Below are positions 21,531 through 30,870 of a DNA stretch of 64,000 nt, in pieces (the first letter of the stretch is position 1; the number at the start of each line of letters is the position of its first letter). The notes beneath the pieces are model-generated. The model searched no databases and was not told the DNA's origin. It worked only from the letters and a program-made list of their open reading frames with translations. A program made the position numbers and the translations under genes. Source of the DNA: Enterococcus sp. DIV1094 (GTDB lineage Bacteria; Bacillota; Bacilli; Lactobacillales; Enterococcaceae); contig NZ_CP147250.1 in NCBI RefSeq assembly GCF_017316305.2, positions 830,001 through 894,000 on the forward strand. Direction: 5' to 3'.

Positions 21531-21575
21531 AACAAACCGCCGTATCTTTCGATTTAGATACGGCGGTTTGTTTTA
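21531..21575. terminator. strong bidirectional terminator
   Basis: AACAAACCGCCGTATCT (21531-21547) pairs perfectly with AGATACGGCGGTTTGTT (21556-21572), with an 8-base loop and TTTT after. It closes the uronate operon and the convergent gene at 21620. Confidence 0.93.
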
Positions 21576-21619
21576 TCCAAAATGTAAAACTCATTCATAA
21601 AAATAAATCCTCAACACGA

Positions 21620-22150
21620 TCAAAGTGCTTGCGTGCGATCGTTATTCTTTCGTTCTTTCACTATCGCTGGTTTTCTTCCCGTGATCGCCGAACTAACGCC
21701 CTCTTTTAATTTTTCAAACATAAAAACATCTTGATTTTCTGCTTGTGGGCTTTTATGGATTTCTTGAAAGATCATTCGTTGGTCTTTCACCGTATAACGT
21801 GCATATTCGTGGATATAGCGATGTGTGATCATCAATGAAAGAATAGCAAGAGGGCTGTGATTCTTTTGTCTTTCAGTTAATCGCTGATAAATGACCCGAT
21901 CCAGTTTCTCTGCCCAGATCAAACAATTTTGATAATGCTCGAAATGCGCTTCTGTAGATACCCACCGGAAGTGTTTGTCGTAGGCCCATGAATCCTCAAC
22001 TAGTTGGTTTTTCATTTTTTTGAGTATATGTAATAATTCTTTTGTCCGTTTATGTAGAATAAATTGATTGAAAATGGCTAAATCAAAAGGTTTCGTAATA
22101 TTCAATTCTTTGATAGGTGCGGTGATTTCGATCGTCATTTTTTTTCGCAT
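21620..22150 (-). CDS. unrecognised 176-residue soluble protein
   Basis: I do not recognise this protein. It starts at the ATG at 22150, with GAAAGGATG seven bases upstream, rather than at farther upstream in-frame codons. It is mostly helical and basic, with no signal peptide or membrane helix; His, Tyr and Trp are scattered (HKRTKELLHILKKM near 28-41, TEAHFEHYQNC near 66-76). The C-terminus is Lys/Arg-rich. It is monocistronic between terminators, next to the UPF0342 gene. No function is proposed. Confidence 0.65.
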   Translation of the reverse strand: MRKKMTIEITAPIKELNITKPFDLAIFNQFILHKRTKELLHILKKMKNQLVEDSWAYDKHFRWVSTEAHFEHYQNCLIWAEKLDRVIYQRLTERQKNHSPLAILSLMITHRYIHEYARYTVKDQRMIFQEIHKSPQAENQDVFMFEKLKEGVSSAITGRKPAIVKERKNNDRTQAL

Positions 22151-22263
22151 AGATTCACATCCTTTCAATTGCTTATTGGTGTATTTCTGCAACTTAATGA
22201 TAACAAAGGATGTCCCTTGCCTTCCCATCACTTTTTCCTATCAAAGAAAAAAATGGCTTTTCA

Positions 22264-22306
22264 CAAAAAAAACTGGCATGAAATCATTAGGAGATTCCAT
22301 GCCAGA
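22264..22306 (-). terminator. terminator of the UPF0342 gene
   Basis: CTGGCATG and AATC (22273-22285) pair with GATT and CATGCCAG (22293-22305), followed on the minus strand by eight U's (22272-22265). It is directly downstream of the 22325 gene. Confidence 0.9.
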
Positions 22307-22324
22307 GATTTATTTTACTGATTC

Positions 22325-22666
22325 TTATTCGCTGTACAAGTCACGTACTGGTGTCATGATGATACGGTTCAAATCATTGATGATCGTGCTGAATCCTTGT
22401 TCTTTTTGCATCAAGTCGTTGATGACTTCTTCTGATTGGATTTTCATTGCCATTTCTTGTGCTTTGGCAGCATCTTCATCGCTGAATTCTTGTCCGCTCA
22501 TTTGTTTTTCTTGTAATTCGATTTGCATTGCTTGGAAATCTTTGAATAGTTGATGTGCTTCCTCATTCGCTTTTACTTTTGCATAAGCTTCTTCTAGCTC
22601 TTTGAATTCTTTTAATTCACGAATCTCACGTTCGATTTGATTTGCACTATCATAAATGTTTGACAT
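22325..22666 (-). CDS. UPF0342 / YlbF-YmcA-like family protein
   Basis: 113-residue, almost entirely helical acidic protein of the UPF0342 group (Bacillus YheA-like, related to the YlbF/YmcA fold). It has typical alternating charged helices and the segment [20 protein letters not shown] near 42-61. These small cytoplasmic proteins are conserved in Firmicutes but lack a firm function. It is monocistronic with its own terminator, between an unknown gene and the PBP gene. Confidence 0.85.
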   Translation of the reverse strand: MSNIYDSANQIEREIRELKEFKELEEAYAKVKANEEAHQLFKDFQAMQIELQEKQMSGQEFSDEDAAKAQEMAMKIQSEEVINDLMQKEQGFSTIINDLNRIIMTPVRDLYSE

Positions 22667-22733
22667 ACGACGGCCTCTTTTCTTCTATTTATTAATCTCT
22701 ATTGTAACATGGGGCGATTTGTTTTCAAAGTGC

Positions 22734-24908
22734 CTACTCTCCTTGGAATCGACGCCATAGATCTCTCGTGGCATCGCCAATTCCTTGTACGCCGTCTCTT
22801 AACATATCGCCAAAGTTTCTTAGTCCTTCTTTTGCCTGTTCCCCGTAGCGATCTAAATTGTCTTGCCAGTTGCTATTGTTCTCTTCGTTCGATTGTGAGT
22901 CATCTGGCACTTGATCTGCTGGAACGACTTGGCCACCTGTCGCATAAGCATCTGCCACATTGAAGCGTGTTTGATCGGTATAAGGCAAGATACCTTCTGC
23001 TGCCGATTTGAAGACTTTCCCTACCACATTACCACTTGTCCCTTCTAAGTAATGAAGTTCACTCGCTTCTTCAAAGCCTAACCACGTAGAGATAACGACA
23101 TCTGGAGTGTACCCAACGATCCATTGGTCATTGGCTTTTGTTGCATCGAAATTGGTTTCCGTCGTTCCTGTTTTCCCAGCAACTGTATAACCATAAGGAT
23201 TCGCTGCCACACCAGTTCCATGAGAGAACGTACCTAGTAACATGCTGGTCATTTGGTCAGCCGTTTCTTGGGAAATCACTTGTTTCGGTTTACTATTCGT
23301 ATTATCAACGATGACTGCTCCAGTTGAATCAACGATTTTAGTAATCAAATGTGGGGTATACATCTTTCCGTTATTGGCGAATGAACCGTATGCGCCCGCC
23401 ATTGTCATTGGCGAAACCCCATTTTCTAATCCACCTAACGCCAAGCCGTAATACTTATCTGAATCAGCTAAAGGCAAGCCAAATTCTTTTGTTTTATCAA
23501 ACCCTTTTTGAAGTCCGATCTCATGAAGCAACCACACAGCTGGTAAATTCAAACTTTGGGCTACAGCTTGATACATCGGCACTTCCCCTTGGTAGGTCCC
23601 ATCAAAGTTGTGTGCATCATAATAAGATTGTGGTTTGTCTTCAAGAATACTTGACGGTGTATAGCCAGCTTCTAACGCAGGCGCAAACACGCTGAGCGGT
23701 TTGATCGATGAACCTGGTGAACGTTTCATCTGCGTCGCAAAGTTAAATCCTCTAAAGACGTGCTCTCCACGTCGGCCAACAAGTGCTGCGACTCCGCCTG
23801 TTTTCGGATCAAGTGCAACTGAACCTGATTGGACCATGGCACCATCCGCTGCATTTGGTGGGAATAACGCATCGTTTTGATAAGTTGCTTCTAATTGTTG
23901 CTGATAGTTCTGATTCAATGAGGTATAGATCTTATACCCTTTGTTCATGACATCCGCTTCATCTAAACCATATACACTGACGGCTTCATCGATTACCGCA
24001 TCGAAATAGTAAGGATAACGATAACCAGATTCCGAATCCGTATACGTATCATTCAAATAGTGCGTGATATCCGTTTGGGACTCAGCAGTTGCTTGTTCCT
24101 CACTGATTTTACCATTTTCTGCCATTACGCTTAGCACCGTATTTTTCCGATTATTGGCATTTTCTGGATGATCGATCGGATTATAGATGCCGGGACCTTT
24201 CAACATGCCAGCTAATGTCGCAGCTTCAGACAGCGTGACATTGTTGGCATCCACTCCGAAATATCGTCTGGATGCATCTTGCACGCCCCAAACCCCATTA
24301 CCAAAATAGGCATTATTCAGATACATCGTTAAGATTTCTTCTTTGCTGTACTTCTTCTCGATTTCAATCGCTAGAAACAGTTCTTTCGCTTTTCGGTCAA
24401 ACGTTTGATCCAACGTAAGATACGCATTTTTGGCTAACTGCTGGGTAATGGTACTACCACCACCTCCGCCTGTACCGCCCGATGTGATCATTCTTACCGC
24501 TGCTCTGGCAATCCCTTTGATATCAAAACCCGGATGCTGATAAAAATTCCGGTCTTCAGTCGAGAGGACCGCATCTTGAATCAGCGGAGAAATCGCATCT
24601 AACTCCACATAAGATCCTTTTTGCGCATACAAGGTTCCCGCTTCTTCGTTGTTTTTATCATAGATCACGGTTGACTGACTCAAACCAGATTTCAGTGTTT
24701 CAACATTCGCTTGTTTTGCTAATACAAATAGATAAATACTCGTGATCAATACAACGATCAAACCAATCAGTAAAATCAGTTTATTGATATGATATTTCTT
24801 CCATACTCGCTTTCGCCAACGATGGAATTGTCCAAGATAAGGCTTGATCCATCGCCAAAAACTGACAAGCGCAGTTTTGATTCTTCCTAGAATGCTCTGA
24901 AAATCCAT
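22734..24908 (-). CDS. pbp2A: class A penicillin-binding protein (transglycosylase/transpeptidase)
   Basis: 724-residue bifunctional peptidoglycan synthase, very similar in layout to streptococcal PBP2a. A cytoplasmic basic stretch precedes one membrane helix (43-63). The GT51 domain (about 85-260) has the catalytic Glu118 in STEDRNFYQHPG and the second Glu in KKYSKEEILTMYLNN. The transpeptidase domain (about 355-650) has SSIK (Ser400), SLN (452-454) and KTG (579-581). A short Gln/Asn-rich tail follows. The gene is monocistronic; naming varies between enterococcal schemes. Confidence 0.94.
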   Translation of the reverse strand: MDFQSILGRIKTALVSFWRWIKPYLGQFHRWRKRVWKKYHINKLILLIGLIVVLITSIYLFVLAKQANVETLKSGLSQSTVIYDKNNEEAGTLYAQKGSYVELDAISPLIQDAVLSTEDRNFYQHPGFDIKGIARAAVRMITSGGTGGGGGSTITQQLAKNAYLTLDQTFDRKAKELFLAIEIEKKYSKEEILTMYLNNAYFGNGVWGVQDASRRYFGVDANNVTLSEAATLAGMLKGPGIYNPIDHPENANNRKNTVLSVMAENGKISEEQATAESQTDITHYLNDTYTDSESGYRYPYYFDAVIDEAVSVYGLDEADVMNKGYKIYTSLNQNYQQQLEATYQNDALFPPNAADGAMVQSGSVALDPKTGGVAALVGRRGEHVFRGFNFATQMKRSPGSSIKPLSVFAPALEAGYTPSSILEDKPQSYYDAHNFDGTYQGEVPMYQAVAQSLNLPAVWLLHEIGLQKGFDKTKEFGLPLADSDKYYGLALGGLENGVSPMTMAGAYGSFANNGKMYTPHLITKIVDSTGAVIVDNTNSKPKQVISQETADQMTSMLLGTFSHGTGVAANPYGYTVAGKTGTTETNFDATKANDQWIVGYTPDVVISTWLGFEEASELHYLEGTSGNVVGKVFKSAAEGILPYTDQTRFNVADAYATGGQVVPADQVPDDSQSNEENNSNWQDNLDRYGEQAKEGLRNFGDMLRDGVQGIGDATRDLWRRFQGE

Positions 24909-25118
24909 TCACTTCTTCTCCTGTCTCTTGATCTCATTCTTCTTATTTTAACATAACTAAGCATGCGTTACGTCCTGCTTGAGATGTAGGTGTACGCGTT
25001 AATTTATTCATAGTGAGGATAGTTTAGCATATGAAATGTCGGAAATTTTCCATTTTTTTCTTAAATATGTGTTAAAAATGATACAATGAACCTGAATCTT
25101 AACGAAAGGAGTGAGCTT

Positions 25119-25973
25119 GTGGAAATCACGATCACTTTGCCTGAATCGCATCAACCGATGACGATTCGAGAGTTATTAGAAAACGAATGGCTCGTTCCTC
25201 GAAAAGTCCGACATTTTTTGCGTACACGTAAAAATGTCTGGCTCAATGGTGAACCTGCCTTGTTCCATTATGAAGCGGCCGCCGGTGATCAAATCACCTT
25301 GCTTTTTGAAGAAACAGATTACAGTTATCAACCCGTACAATTGGGAAATCCACAAATCATCAATGTCTTATATGAAGATGAACATCTCATCATCGTGGAT
25401 AAACCTGTCAGCATGAAAACACACCCAAATGAACCGACAGAAACAGCGACTTTATTGAACCATCTAGCAGCTTACTTGGCTCAAAAAGAACAACGACCGT
25501 ATGTCGTCCATCGCTTGGACAAAGAAACAAGTGGTGCTGTTCTATTCGCTAAAAATCCTTTTATTTTGCCTATTTTAGGTCGAATGTTAGAACAGAAAAA
25601 AATCTATCGACGTTACCAAGCCATTGTCTGGGGGAAACTTTCTAAAGATGTTACGATCACAGACAAAATCGGCAGAGATCGTCATGATCGTCGCAAACGA
25701 GTGGTTGATCCAAGAAATGGACAACCAGCCATCACACATGTCCAAGTCGCCGAAGTTTCGGCAGATAAAACAAAGGTCTATTGTGTCTTGGATACAGGGC
25801 GAACCCATCAAATCCGTGTGCATTTAGCGTATCAAGGACATCCCATCGTTGGTGATCCACTCTATCAAACGAAGCCAACAAAACGTTTGATGCTTCACGC
25901 GTTGGAACTCCATATGACCCATCCGTTTACCCAGGAGAAAATCATTGCAAAAGCATTGCCAGGGTTATGGTAA
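25119..25973 (+). CDS. RluA/RluD-family RNA pseudouridine synthase
   Basis: About 284 residues. It makes pseudouridine in rRNA or tRNA; the target base cannot be read from sequence. An S4-like N-terminal region (to about 80) precedes the catalytic domain with YEDEHLIIVDKP, the active-site Asp in HRLDKETSG (about 138-146), and GRTHQIRVHLAY. I chose the GTG at 25119 because GAAAGGAG lies 8 bases before it; an upstream in-frame ATG (25086) precedes that ribosome site. It is followed by a clear terminator. Confidence 0.9.
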   Translation: MEITITLPESHQPMTIRELLENEWLVPRKVRHFLRTRKNVWLNGEPALFHYEAAAGDQITLLFEETDYSYQPVQLGNPQIINVLYEDEHLIIVDKPVSMKTHPNEPTETATLLNHLAAYLAQKEQRPYVVHRLDKETSGAVLFAKNPFILPILGRMLEQKKIYRRYQAIVWGKLSKDVTITDKIGRDRHDRRKRVVDPRNGQPAITHVQVAEVSADKTKVYCVLDTGRTHQIRVHLAYQGHPIVGDPLYQTKPTKRLMLHALELHMTHPFTQEKIIAKALPGLW

Positions 25974-25993
25974 ATATTTAAAAACTAGCCATA

Positions 25994-26041
25994 AAAAACT
26001 GACATTTGGTAACTTGATCCATTACCGAATGTCAGTTTTTT
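25994..26041. terminator. terminator after the pseudouridine synthase gene
   Basis: AAAAACTGACATT and GGTAA pair with TTACC and AATGTCAGTTTTT across a short loop, followed by a U run on the plus strand. The A run on the other side makes it usable in both directions. Confidence 0.9.
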
Positions 26042-26065
26042 CACTATCCTTGTCAAAAACATGAA

Positions 26066-26093
26066 TTGACAGTAAGCGCATACATGCTAAACT
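26066..26093 (+). promoter_or_regulatory. promoter of the GyrI-like gene
   Basis: TTGACA (26066-26071), 16-bp spacer, TAAACT (26088-26093); start codon about 43 bases downstream. A perfect -35 with a moderate -10. Confidence 0.6.
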
Positions 26094-26135
26094 TACTTTA
26101 TATACATTATAAAAAACATCAAGGAGATGATTCAT

Positions 26136-26594
26136 ATGAATATTGAAGTAAGTACTCTTTCACCTCAAATTGCCGTGGCAACCAAAGCGACTGGTGTTAC
26201 CATGGAGAACATGACCGCTGCAATAGATACAGGCTATGAAAAATTGATGCAAGCCGTTAGCGAACAAGGTGCCCAATTGATTGGTGCGCCCTACTGTGCT
26301 TACCTGAATAGCAATGAAGACTTTACCGTTTTTGATATCGAATTAGGGATTCCTGTCAACACTGCAATTTCTGCAAATGATGAAGTTTATATGAGCCAAA
26401 CGTACGATGGAAAAGCAGTTATCTCCACACATCAAGGTTCTTACGCTACACTTGAGTCAACTTACGAGGCTTTGATGGTTTATCTGCAAGAAAATCAATT
26501 GGAGAGTACTGGCGTTTATTATGATTACTATCTAAGTAATCCGCTTGACACACCGGAAGACCAATTATTGACACAAGTTGTTTTTCCAATCAAT
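26136..26594 (+). CDS. GyrI-like / AraC effector-binding-domain protein
   Basis: About 153 residues, a stand-alone SOUL/GyrI-like effector-binding domain with no DNA-binding part. Visible features are the opening beta strand, the GAPYCAY strand (near 50-56), the FDIELGIPV strand typical of the fold, and the H-x-G-x-Y helix start (HQGSYATLESTYEAL). Such proteins bind small hydrophobic cations, or hydrolyse small substrates in some subfamilies; this one's ligand is unknown. The ATG at 26136 follows AAGGAGATG; an ATG at 26127 overlaps that site and is unlikely. The stop codon is at 26595-26597. Confidence 0.8.
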
Positions 26595-26639
26595 TAAGTT
26601 CGGATTCATGTTGCTCCAAACTAGTCTCATTTGCAACGA

Positions 26640-26867
26640 TTATTTCTTGTAAATAATGCTTCTATGACCAATAGCAAATATTTCAATTATAATTTCAGAG
26701 TCAATTATATTTGCTAGTATGCGATAATTCCCAATGCGGTACCGCCACTCACCACCTCGATTTCCCGTCAATCCTTTACCGTGTTGTCGAGGGGTGCTGG
26801 TTTCTTCCAAATTTTTTCTAATCCAAGCAACGATTATTCTTGCCTGATTTCGATTTTTTTCTGTGCT
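26640..26867 (-). pseudogene. RelE/YoeB-like toxin remnant, 5'-truncated
   Basis: A 75-codon minus-strand frame without a start encodes the C-terminal two-thirds of a RelE-superfamily toxin: ARIIVAWIRKNLEE, PRQHGKGLTGN, GGEWRYRIGNYRI and IFAIGHRS match the family in order. A stop codon (26868-26870) lies directly upstream in frame, and only about 45 bases separate it from the antitoxin stop. The N-terminal strand and helix (roughly 15-20 residues) are therefore gone. This looks like a small deletion, leaving an inactive toxin behind an intact antitoxin. Confidence 0.75.
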
Positions 26868-26879
26868 TTATGTATGTAG

Positions 26880-27122
26880 TTAAATATATACCCCCTCTAA
26901 CAACTGCTCCATGTCAATTTGAGATATACCTTCCTCTTCTTTTTCTTTAGAAAGTATTATTGCATCATTTAGTAATTCCAACTCAATTTGCTCTTCTATT
27001 TTTTCAAGGACTGCCGTTCTGTAAAGTTTCGTCAATGATAAGTTGTGTGCTTTAGCGTATTCTACTACTAATTCTTTTTCGTCATCAGGAATTCTAAATG
27101 TAATTATTGATTGCGCCATCAT
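26880..27122 (-). CDS. RelB-like antitoxin (ribbon-helix-helix, DUF6290-type), orphaned
   Basis: 80-residue antitoxin. The ribbon strand SIITFRIPDDEKELV (4-18) and the following helices (VEYAKAHNLSLTKLYRTAVL) form a ribbon-helix-helix domain, and the acidic C-terminus would wrap the toxin. A strong promoter lies directly upstream. The cognate RelE-type toxin gene downstream is truncated, so this antitoxin has lost its local partner and can only regulate its own promoter or meet related toxins. Confidence 0.82.
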   Translation of the reverse strand: MMAQSIITFRIPDDEKELVVEYAKAHNLSLTKLYRTAVLEKIEEQIELELLNDAIILSKEKEEEGISQIDMEQLLEGVYI

Positions 27123-27150
27123 CTATCCCTCCGCTCTAAGTTGTACCTAT

Positions 27151-27178
27151 ATCATACGAAAGATGCGGTTTTTGTCAA
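27151..27178 (-). promoter_or_regulatory. promoter of the relB-like gene
   Basis: Minus strand: TTGACA (27178-27173), 16-bp spacer, TATGAT (27156-27151), close to the start codon at 27122. This is near consensus and probably autorepressed by the antitoxin. Confidence 0.75.
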
Positions 27179-27204
27179 TACAACGTTGGTACATAACATA
27201 TAGA

Positions 27205-27241
27205 ATAAAAAAGAACGGCTACCAATGATGACAGTCGTTCT
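27205..27241 (-). terminator. terminator of the mannosidase operon
   Basis: On the minus strand GAACGACTG pairs with AGCCGTTC (one mismatch) and is followed by TTTTTTATT. It lies 60 bases beyond the ROK kinase stop and closes the GH125-GH38-ROK operon. Confidence 0.75.
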
Positions 27242-27302
27242 CTATACCTATTTTTATTCAAGTTTCCATCTAAAATTAAAAGTCGCTATTTACTTCTTAG
27301 AT

Positions 27303-28178
27303 TTATGCAAATTCGTTTCCTTCTCGATGCGCCTTTTCCGCCAACAGTAAGCTGCCGACGATCCCACTTTCATTTGGCATTCCCCATTGAACGATATACT
27401 CATCTACTGGTGGCGTTTCCATATAACCTGCCATCAATGTCGTAAATTGTTCTCTCACTTTTTGCAGTAGGTGTGCTTGATTCATGACACCGCCGCCTAA
27501 AATAATTTTTTCTGGAGCGATCGTCAAGGAATAATTGACTAATGCTTGTGCAAGATAATAAGCTTGGATATCCCAAACTGGATGATCTTCCGGTAGATCT
27601 TGTCCTTTGATTCCTGTACGTGCTTCGATCGATGGTCCAGCAGCTAATCCTTCTAAACAGTCTTTATGGAAAGGACAAGTTCCTTCATAATCATCTTCTG
27701 GGTGACGTTTGACCATGATATGCCCCATTTCTGGATGCGCACTGCCAGAAAGAATGTCGCTATTCAACACGACACCGCCGCCAATGCCTGTGCCGACAGT
27801 CAAGTAGATACAGCTATTTTTCCCTTGCGCTGCCCCTTTCAACAGTTCGCCATATGCCGCAGCATTGACGTCGGTCGTCCATGCCAAAGGAACGTCGTAT
27901 CGTTGTTTGATACTTCCCAAGAAATCAAAATCTCGCCATCCTTGTTTAGGTGTAGCTAAGACGTACCCATAGCGTTCGTTGGTTGGATCAATACCGATTG
28001 GGCCAAAGGAACCGATTCCAATTGCTTCTAACTCAAACTGATCAAAAAATTCAAACACACGTGCCAAGGTTTCTTCCGGCATCGTCGTTGGCACACTGAT
28101 TTTTTCAATGATCTCTCCTTGATCTGATACCGCACAGATAAATTTTGTTCCGCCTGCTTCTATTCCGCCATACATCAA
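27303..28178 (-). CDS. ROK-family fructokinase / sugar kinase
   Basis: 291-residue ROK kinase. The ATP-binding start GGIEAGGTKF (4-13), sugar-binding TDVNAAAYGEL (about 101-111), GTGIGGG and the zinc site (His and Cys in GTCPFHKDCLEG, about 167-178) are all present. It resembles the fructokinases of mannan-utilisation operons (GmuE-like). Directly after the GH38 gene with no gap, it probably phosphorylates mannose or fructose released from imported glycans. The homologous pneumococcal N-glycan cluster also contains a ROK gene. Confidence 0.9.
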   Translation of the reverse strand: MMYGGIEAGGTKFICAVSDQGEIIEKISVPTTMPEETLARVFEFFDQFELEAIGIGSFGPIGIDPTNERYGYVLATPKQGWRDFDFLGSIKQRYDVPLAWTTDVNAAAYGELLKGAAQGKNSCIYLTVGTGIGGGVVLNSDILSGSAHPEMGHIMVKRHPEDDYEGTCPFHKDCLEGLAAGPSIEARTGIKGQDLPEDHPVWDIQAYYLAQALVNYSLTIAPEKIILGGGVMNQAHLLQKVREQFTTLMAGYMETPPVDEYIVQWGMPNESGIVGSLLLAEKAHREGNEFA

Positions 28179-30857
28179 TTATTCCTCCTCAAAGCCGATT
28201 GTTCGAATCTCGTAAGGTCGCAACATCGAGTCAATCGTCTCCTGACATTCTTCTTCAAGGAGATTCAACAGTTTGCCTTTACTGTCATTTTTTGTTAACT
28301 GTAACGATTCTAAATGACTAGACATATTGAACCCTCTCGTTACTAGTTTATCATTAAGTTTACTTCGTTTCAAAGTAGTAATTGCAAACGTTTCCCCTTT
28401 TATTGATAAATATTTTTTTTTTGATGATAGTTTACCGACTTGATTCGGCAATTGTTTTGTCGAAAACGGAATTTGCGTGGCATAAGCATGTTTGTATGTG
28501 GCAAATTTATCTTCTCCTGCATGGACTTCTAAACTGTAATCAAATTGATGAACACCTAAGCACTGTGCTTCCGGTGTTGGGAAATACCCCCAGTCACCCA
28601 TCTCGCCGACACAACGCAGTAAGGTCACTGCAATCGTTTTTCCATCCACGATTTCATATTCATTCAAACCAAAGTTACCGATCGTCAACCCTTGCTGTTC
28701 ATCCCCTAATTGAACAAAGGCATGTTGATGTTGCGGATTGGTTGGATTTTCCCAATTCGCAGATACTTGGTTTGGTCGAGTTACAACTTCAAAAATACTA
28801 TCTGCTTCGTGTTGTTCCACCTGTAACTTCGTTGGAAACAGGACACGTAAGCGATGATCTTTCATCTGGTTGTCAATGACGGTCGTAAAATCGATTTTTT
28901 TACTCTGCGCATGTAGCGTAATCAGCGTAGTGATTTCTAATGGCTTTGTTTCTTTTGAACGTTGAGCTTGTCTAAAGCGGAACTCTCGTACCATTTGTTG
29001 CTCTTTTTCTAATCTGTCATCTGCCGAAACAGGGATGTCGATCGTTACAGTTACTTTGACTTGAGCAATTTCAGATGTATCTTTGATGATTTCAACAGTG
29101 CTTTGTTGATTTTTTGAAAGAATTGCTTTTTCTCCTTCAGGTTGCTTGAAGATATATTCATTCCCGATATCTCCTACATCTTCAAATAGCAACAGCTCTT
29201 CAAACGTTTGTCCGGTCGTTTTATCCAACAAGGTCAATGTGCCATTTTCTTCAATGGTTAGATGCACTTGTTGATTTTCTAAACTCCGTCCTGCTTGATC
29301 AATCATCGATTCCTGTTTTTCTTCACTAGCTCCTTCAACTAAAGTAAATGTTTCCCAAGAAAAAGCAGGCATGTCATGAATGGGCAGTTCGATCGTGACG
29401 TTTTTTTTCATATACGGTACTCTAAAACGGTCCTTTGGTAAGTCATAGCCAAAGGAAACAACTTCTTCAGAAATCAAAGCTGGTATTTGTTTTTTATCTG
29501 CCGTTTCCACATGATAGTGCTTTTTAGGTTGTTCCGCTAGTTCTTGATATAGCTCTTCTGGAATCCCTTCAGCAAATCGTTTTCGCTCCAACTCTAAAGT
29601 GATCTCTGCAGACCCTGTTTTAGGCATTCCACCGGTATTGAACACGACAAAAGGATAACTTTCCTTTGAAAAAGTACTGGTATCGATAGCTGTCGCTAAT
29701 TGTTCCAACGCTTCTTGCGCTAAATATTTCCCTACTTCATTCGCTTTTTCAAAACGAGGGATCATTTCACGATGGACGGAATCAACTGAACATCCGCAAA
29801 TACTATCATGAGGGTGATTTTGCATCAGTGTTTTCCAGGCATAATCTAATTGATCGTGTGGATAGTTTCCTGTGACTTCATACGCCATCGCCGCTAAAGG
29901 TTCTGTGACATTTTCAAGTTGACGTTGCACTTTTGTGTTCCATTGTTTTAGATAAACTCTTGCAGAAGCTGTATTCGCTAACGTGTACCAGCCATCAGTT
30001 TCTTGACTGGTTAATTCACCTTCGACCGCACCAAGTTCCTGCGGGACATCTTCTTGTACAGCTTTGAGATAGTCCGTAAAGTTCGAATGGATAAATTCAT
30101 AATCGGGGTATAAGTCATTTGCCAATCGGATTGCTTTTGATATATCTTTTTGTACAGGTTGGTGGTCCACACCATTCATCATCAATAAATGATCCGTAGA
30201 TGCATATTGTTCTGCATCTGCTAACTTCTGATCCCAAAAACGAATGGCCGCTTCTTTTTCGGCAGGAATCTCGTTGCCATTGCTATACCAGTTAGCAAAC
30301 AATAACCCAAAAATCTCCGATTGATCTGGTCCTTTCCACCACATTTCAGAATATTGCGAGGAATAATTTTCGGCTTCTAATACTTGGTTGTCAAAGCCGA
30401 TCGGTTTGACACCACGACCAAACGCAGCCGCTTCTAAGCCTACTTGTTTCATCATTTGCGGTGTCTGTCCCATGTTACCGAACGTATCTGGGAAATAACC
30501 TAACATGACAGGCGTCCCCCATTTACGACTTTCTTCCATACCGATCAGCATATTTCGAACATTTGATTCTGAACTGATCAAAAAGTCATCTTGCAAGATA
30601 TAGAAAGGGCCGATACGCAATTTTCCAGCATCAATGGCTTTTTGGATGGCTGCTTGTTTTTCTGGGCGGACTTGTAGATAGTCATCTAGAATGATGGTTT
30701 GCCCATCTAAATGGAAGCTGTTGAAGTCTGGATCTGTTTCAAATAGCTCTAGTAAATCATCCATTAATTCCACTAGTCGCATATGGTGCTGTTCATATGC
30801 CATGTACCATTCACGGTCCCAATGGCTATGAGAAATGATATAAACTTTTTTCTTCAC
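28179..30857 (-). CDS. GH38 alpha-mannosidase
   Basis: About 892 residues. This zinc-dependent retaining alpha-mannosidase probably trims alpha-1,3-linked mannose of N-glycans, as streptococcal GH38 enzymes do. The start HSHWDREW carries zinc ligands His12 and Asp14; the nucleophile Asp124 is in GYFPDTFGNMGQ; further zinc-site residues are in QNHPHDSICGCSVD. There is no signal peptide. I chose the GTG at 30857 because GGAGGAGAG lies just before it; an upstream TTG lies inside the preceding gene. The middle gene of a three-gene operon. Confidence 0.93.
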   Translation of the reverse strand: MKKKVYIISHSHWDREWYMAYEQHHMRLVELMDDLLELFETDPDFNSFHLDGQTIILDDYLQVRPEKQAAIQKAIDAGKLRIGPFYILQDDFLISSESNVRNMLIGMEESRKWGTPVMLGYFPDTFGNMGQTPQMMKQVGLEAAAFGRGVKPIGFDNQVLEAENYSSQYSEMWWKGPDQSEIFGLLFANWYSNGNEIPAEKEAAIRFWDQKLADAEQYASTDHLLMMNGVDHQPVQKDISKAIRLANDLYPDYEFIHSNFTDYLKAVQEDVPQELGAVEGELTSQETDGWYTLANTASARVYLKQWNTKVQRQLENVTEPLAAMAYEVTGNYPHDQLDYAWKTLMQNHPHDSICGCSVDSVHREMIPRFEKANEVGKYLAQEALEQLATAIDTSTFSKESYPFVVFNTGGMPKTGSAEITLELERKRFAEGIPEELYQELAEQPKKHYHVETADKKQIPALISEEVVSFGYDLPKDRFRVPYMKKNVTIELPIHDMPAFSWETFTLVEGASEEKQESMIDQAGRSLENQQVHLTIEENGTLTLLDKTTGQTFEELLLFEDVGDIGNEYIFKQPEGEKAILSKNQQSTVEIIKDTSEIAQVKVTVTIDIPVSADDRLEKEQQMVREFRFRQAQRSKETKPLEITTLITLHAQSKKIDFTTVIDNQMKDHRLRVLFPTKLQVEQHEADSIFEVVTRPNQVSANWENPTNPQHQHAFVQLGDEQQGLTIGNFGLNEYEIVDGKTIAVTLLRCVGEMGDWGYFPTPEAQCLGVHQFDYSLEVHAGEDKFATYKHAYATQIPFSTKQLPNQVGKLSSKKKYLSIKGETFAITTLKRSKLNDKLVTRGFNMSSHLESLQLTKNDSKGKLLNLLEEECQETIDSMLRPYEIRTIGFEEE

Positions 30858-30870
30858 ACTGCTCTCCTCC

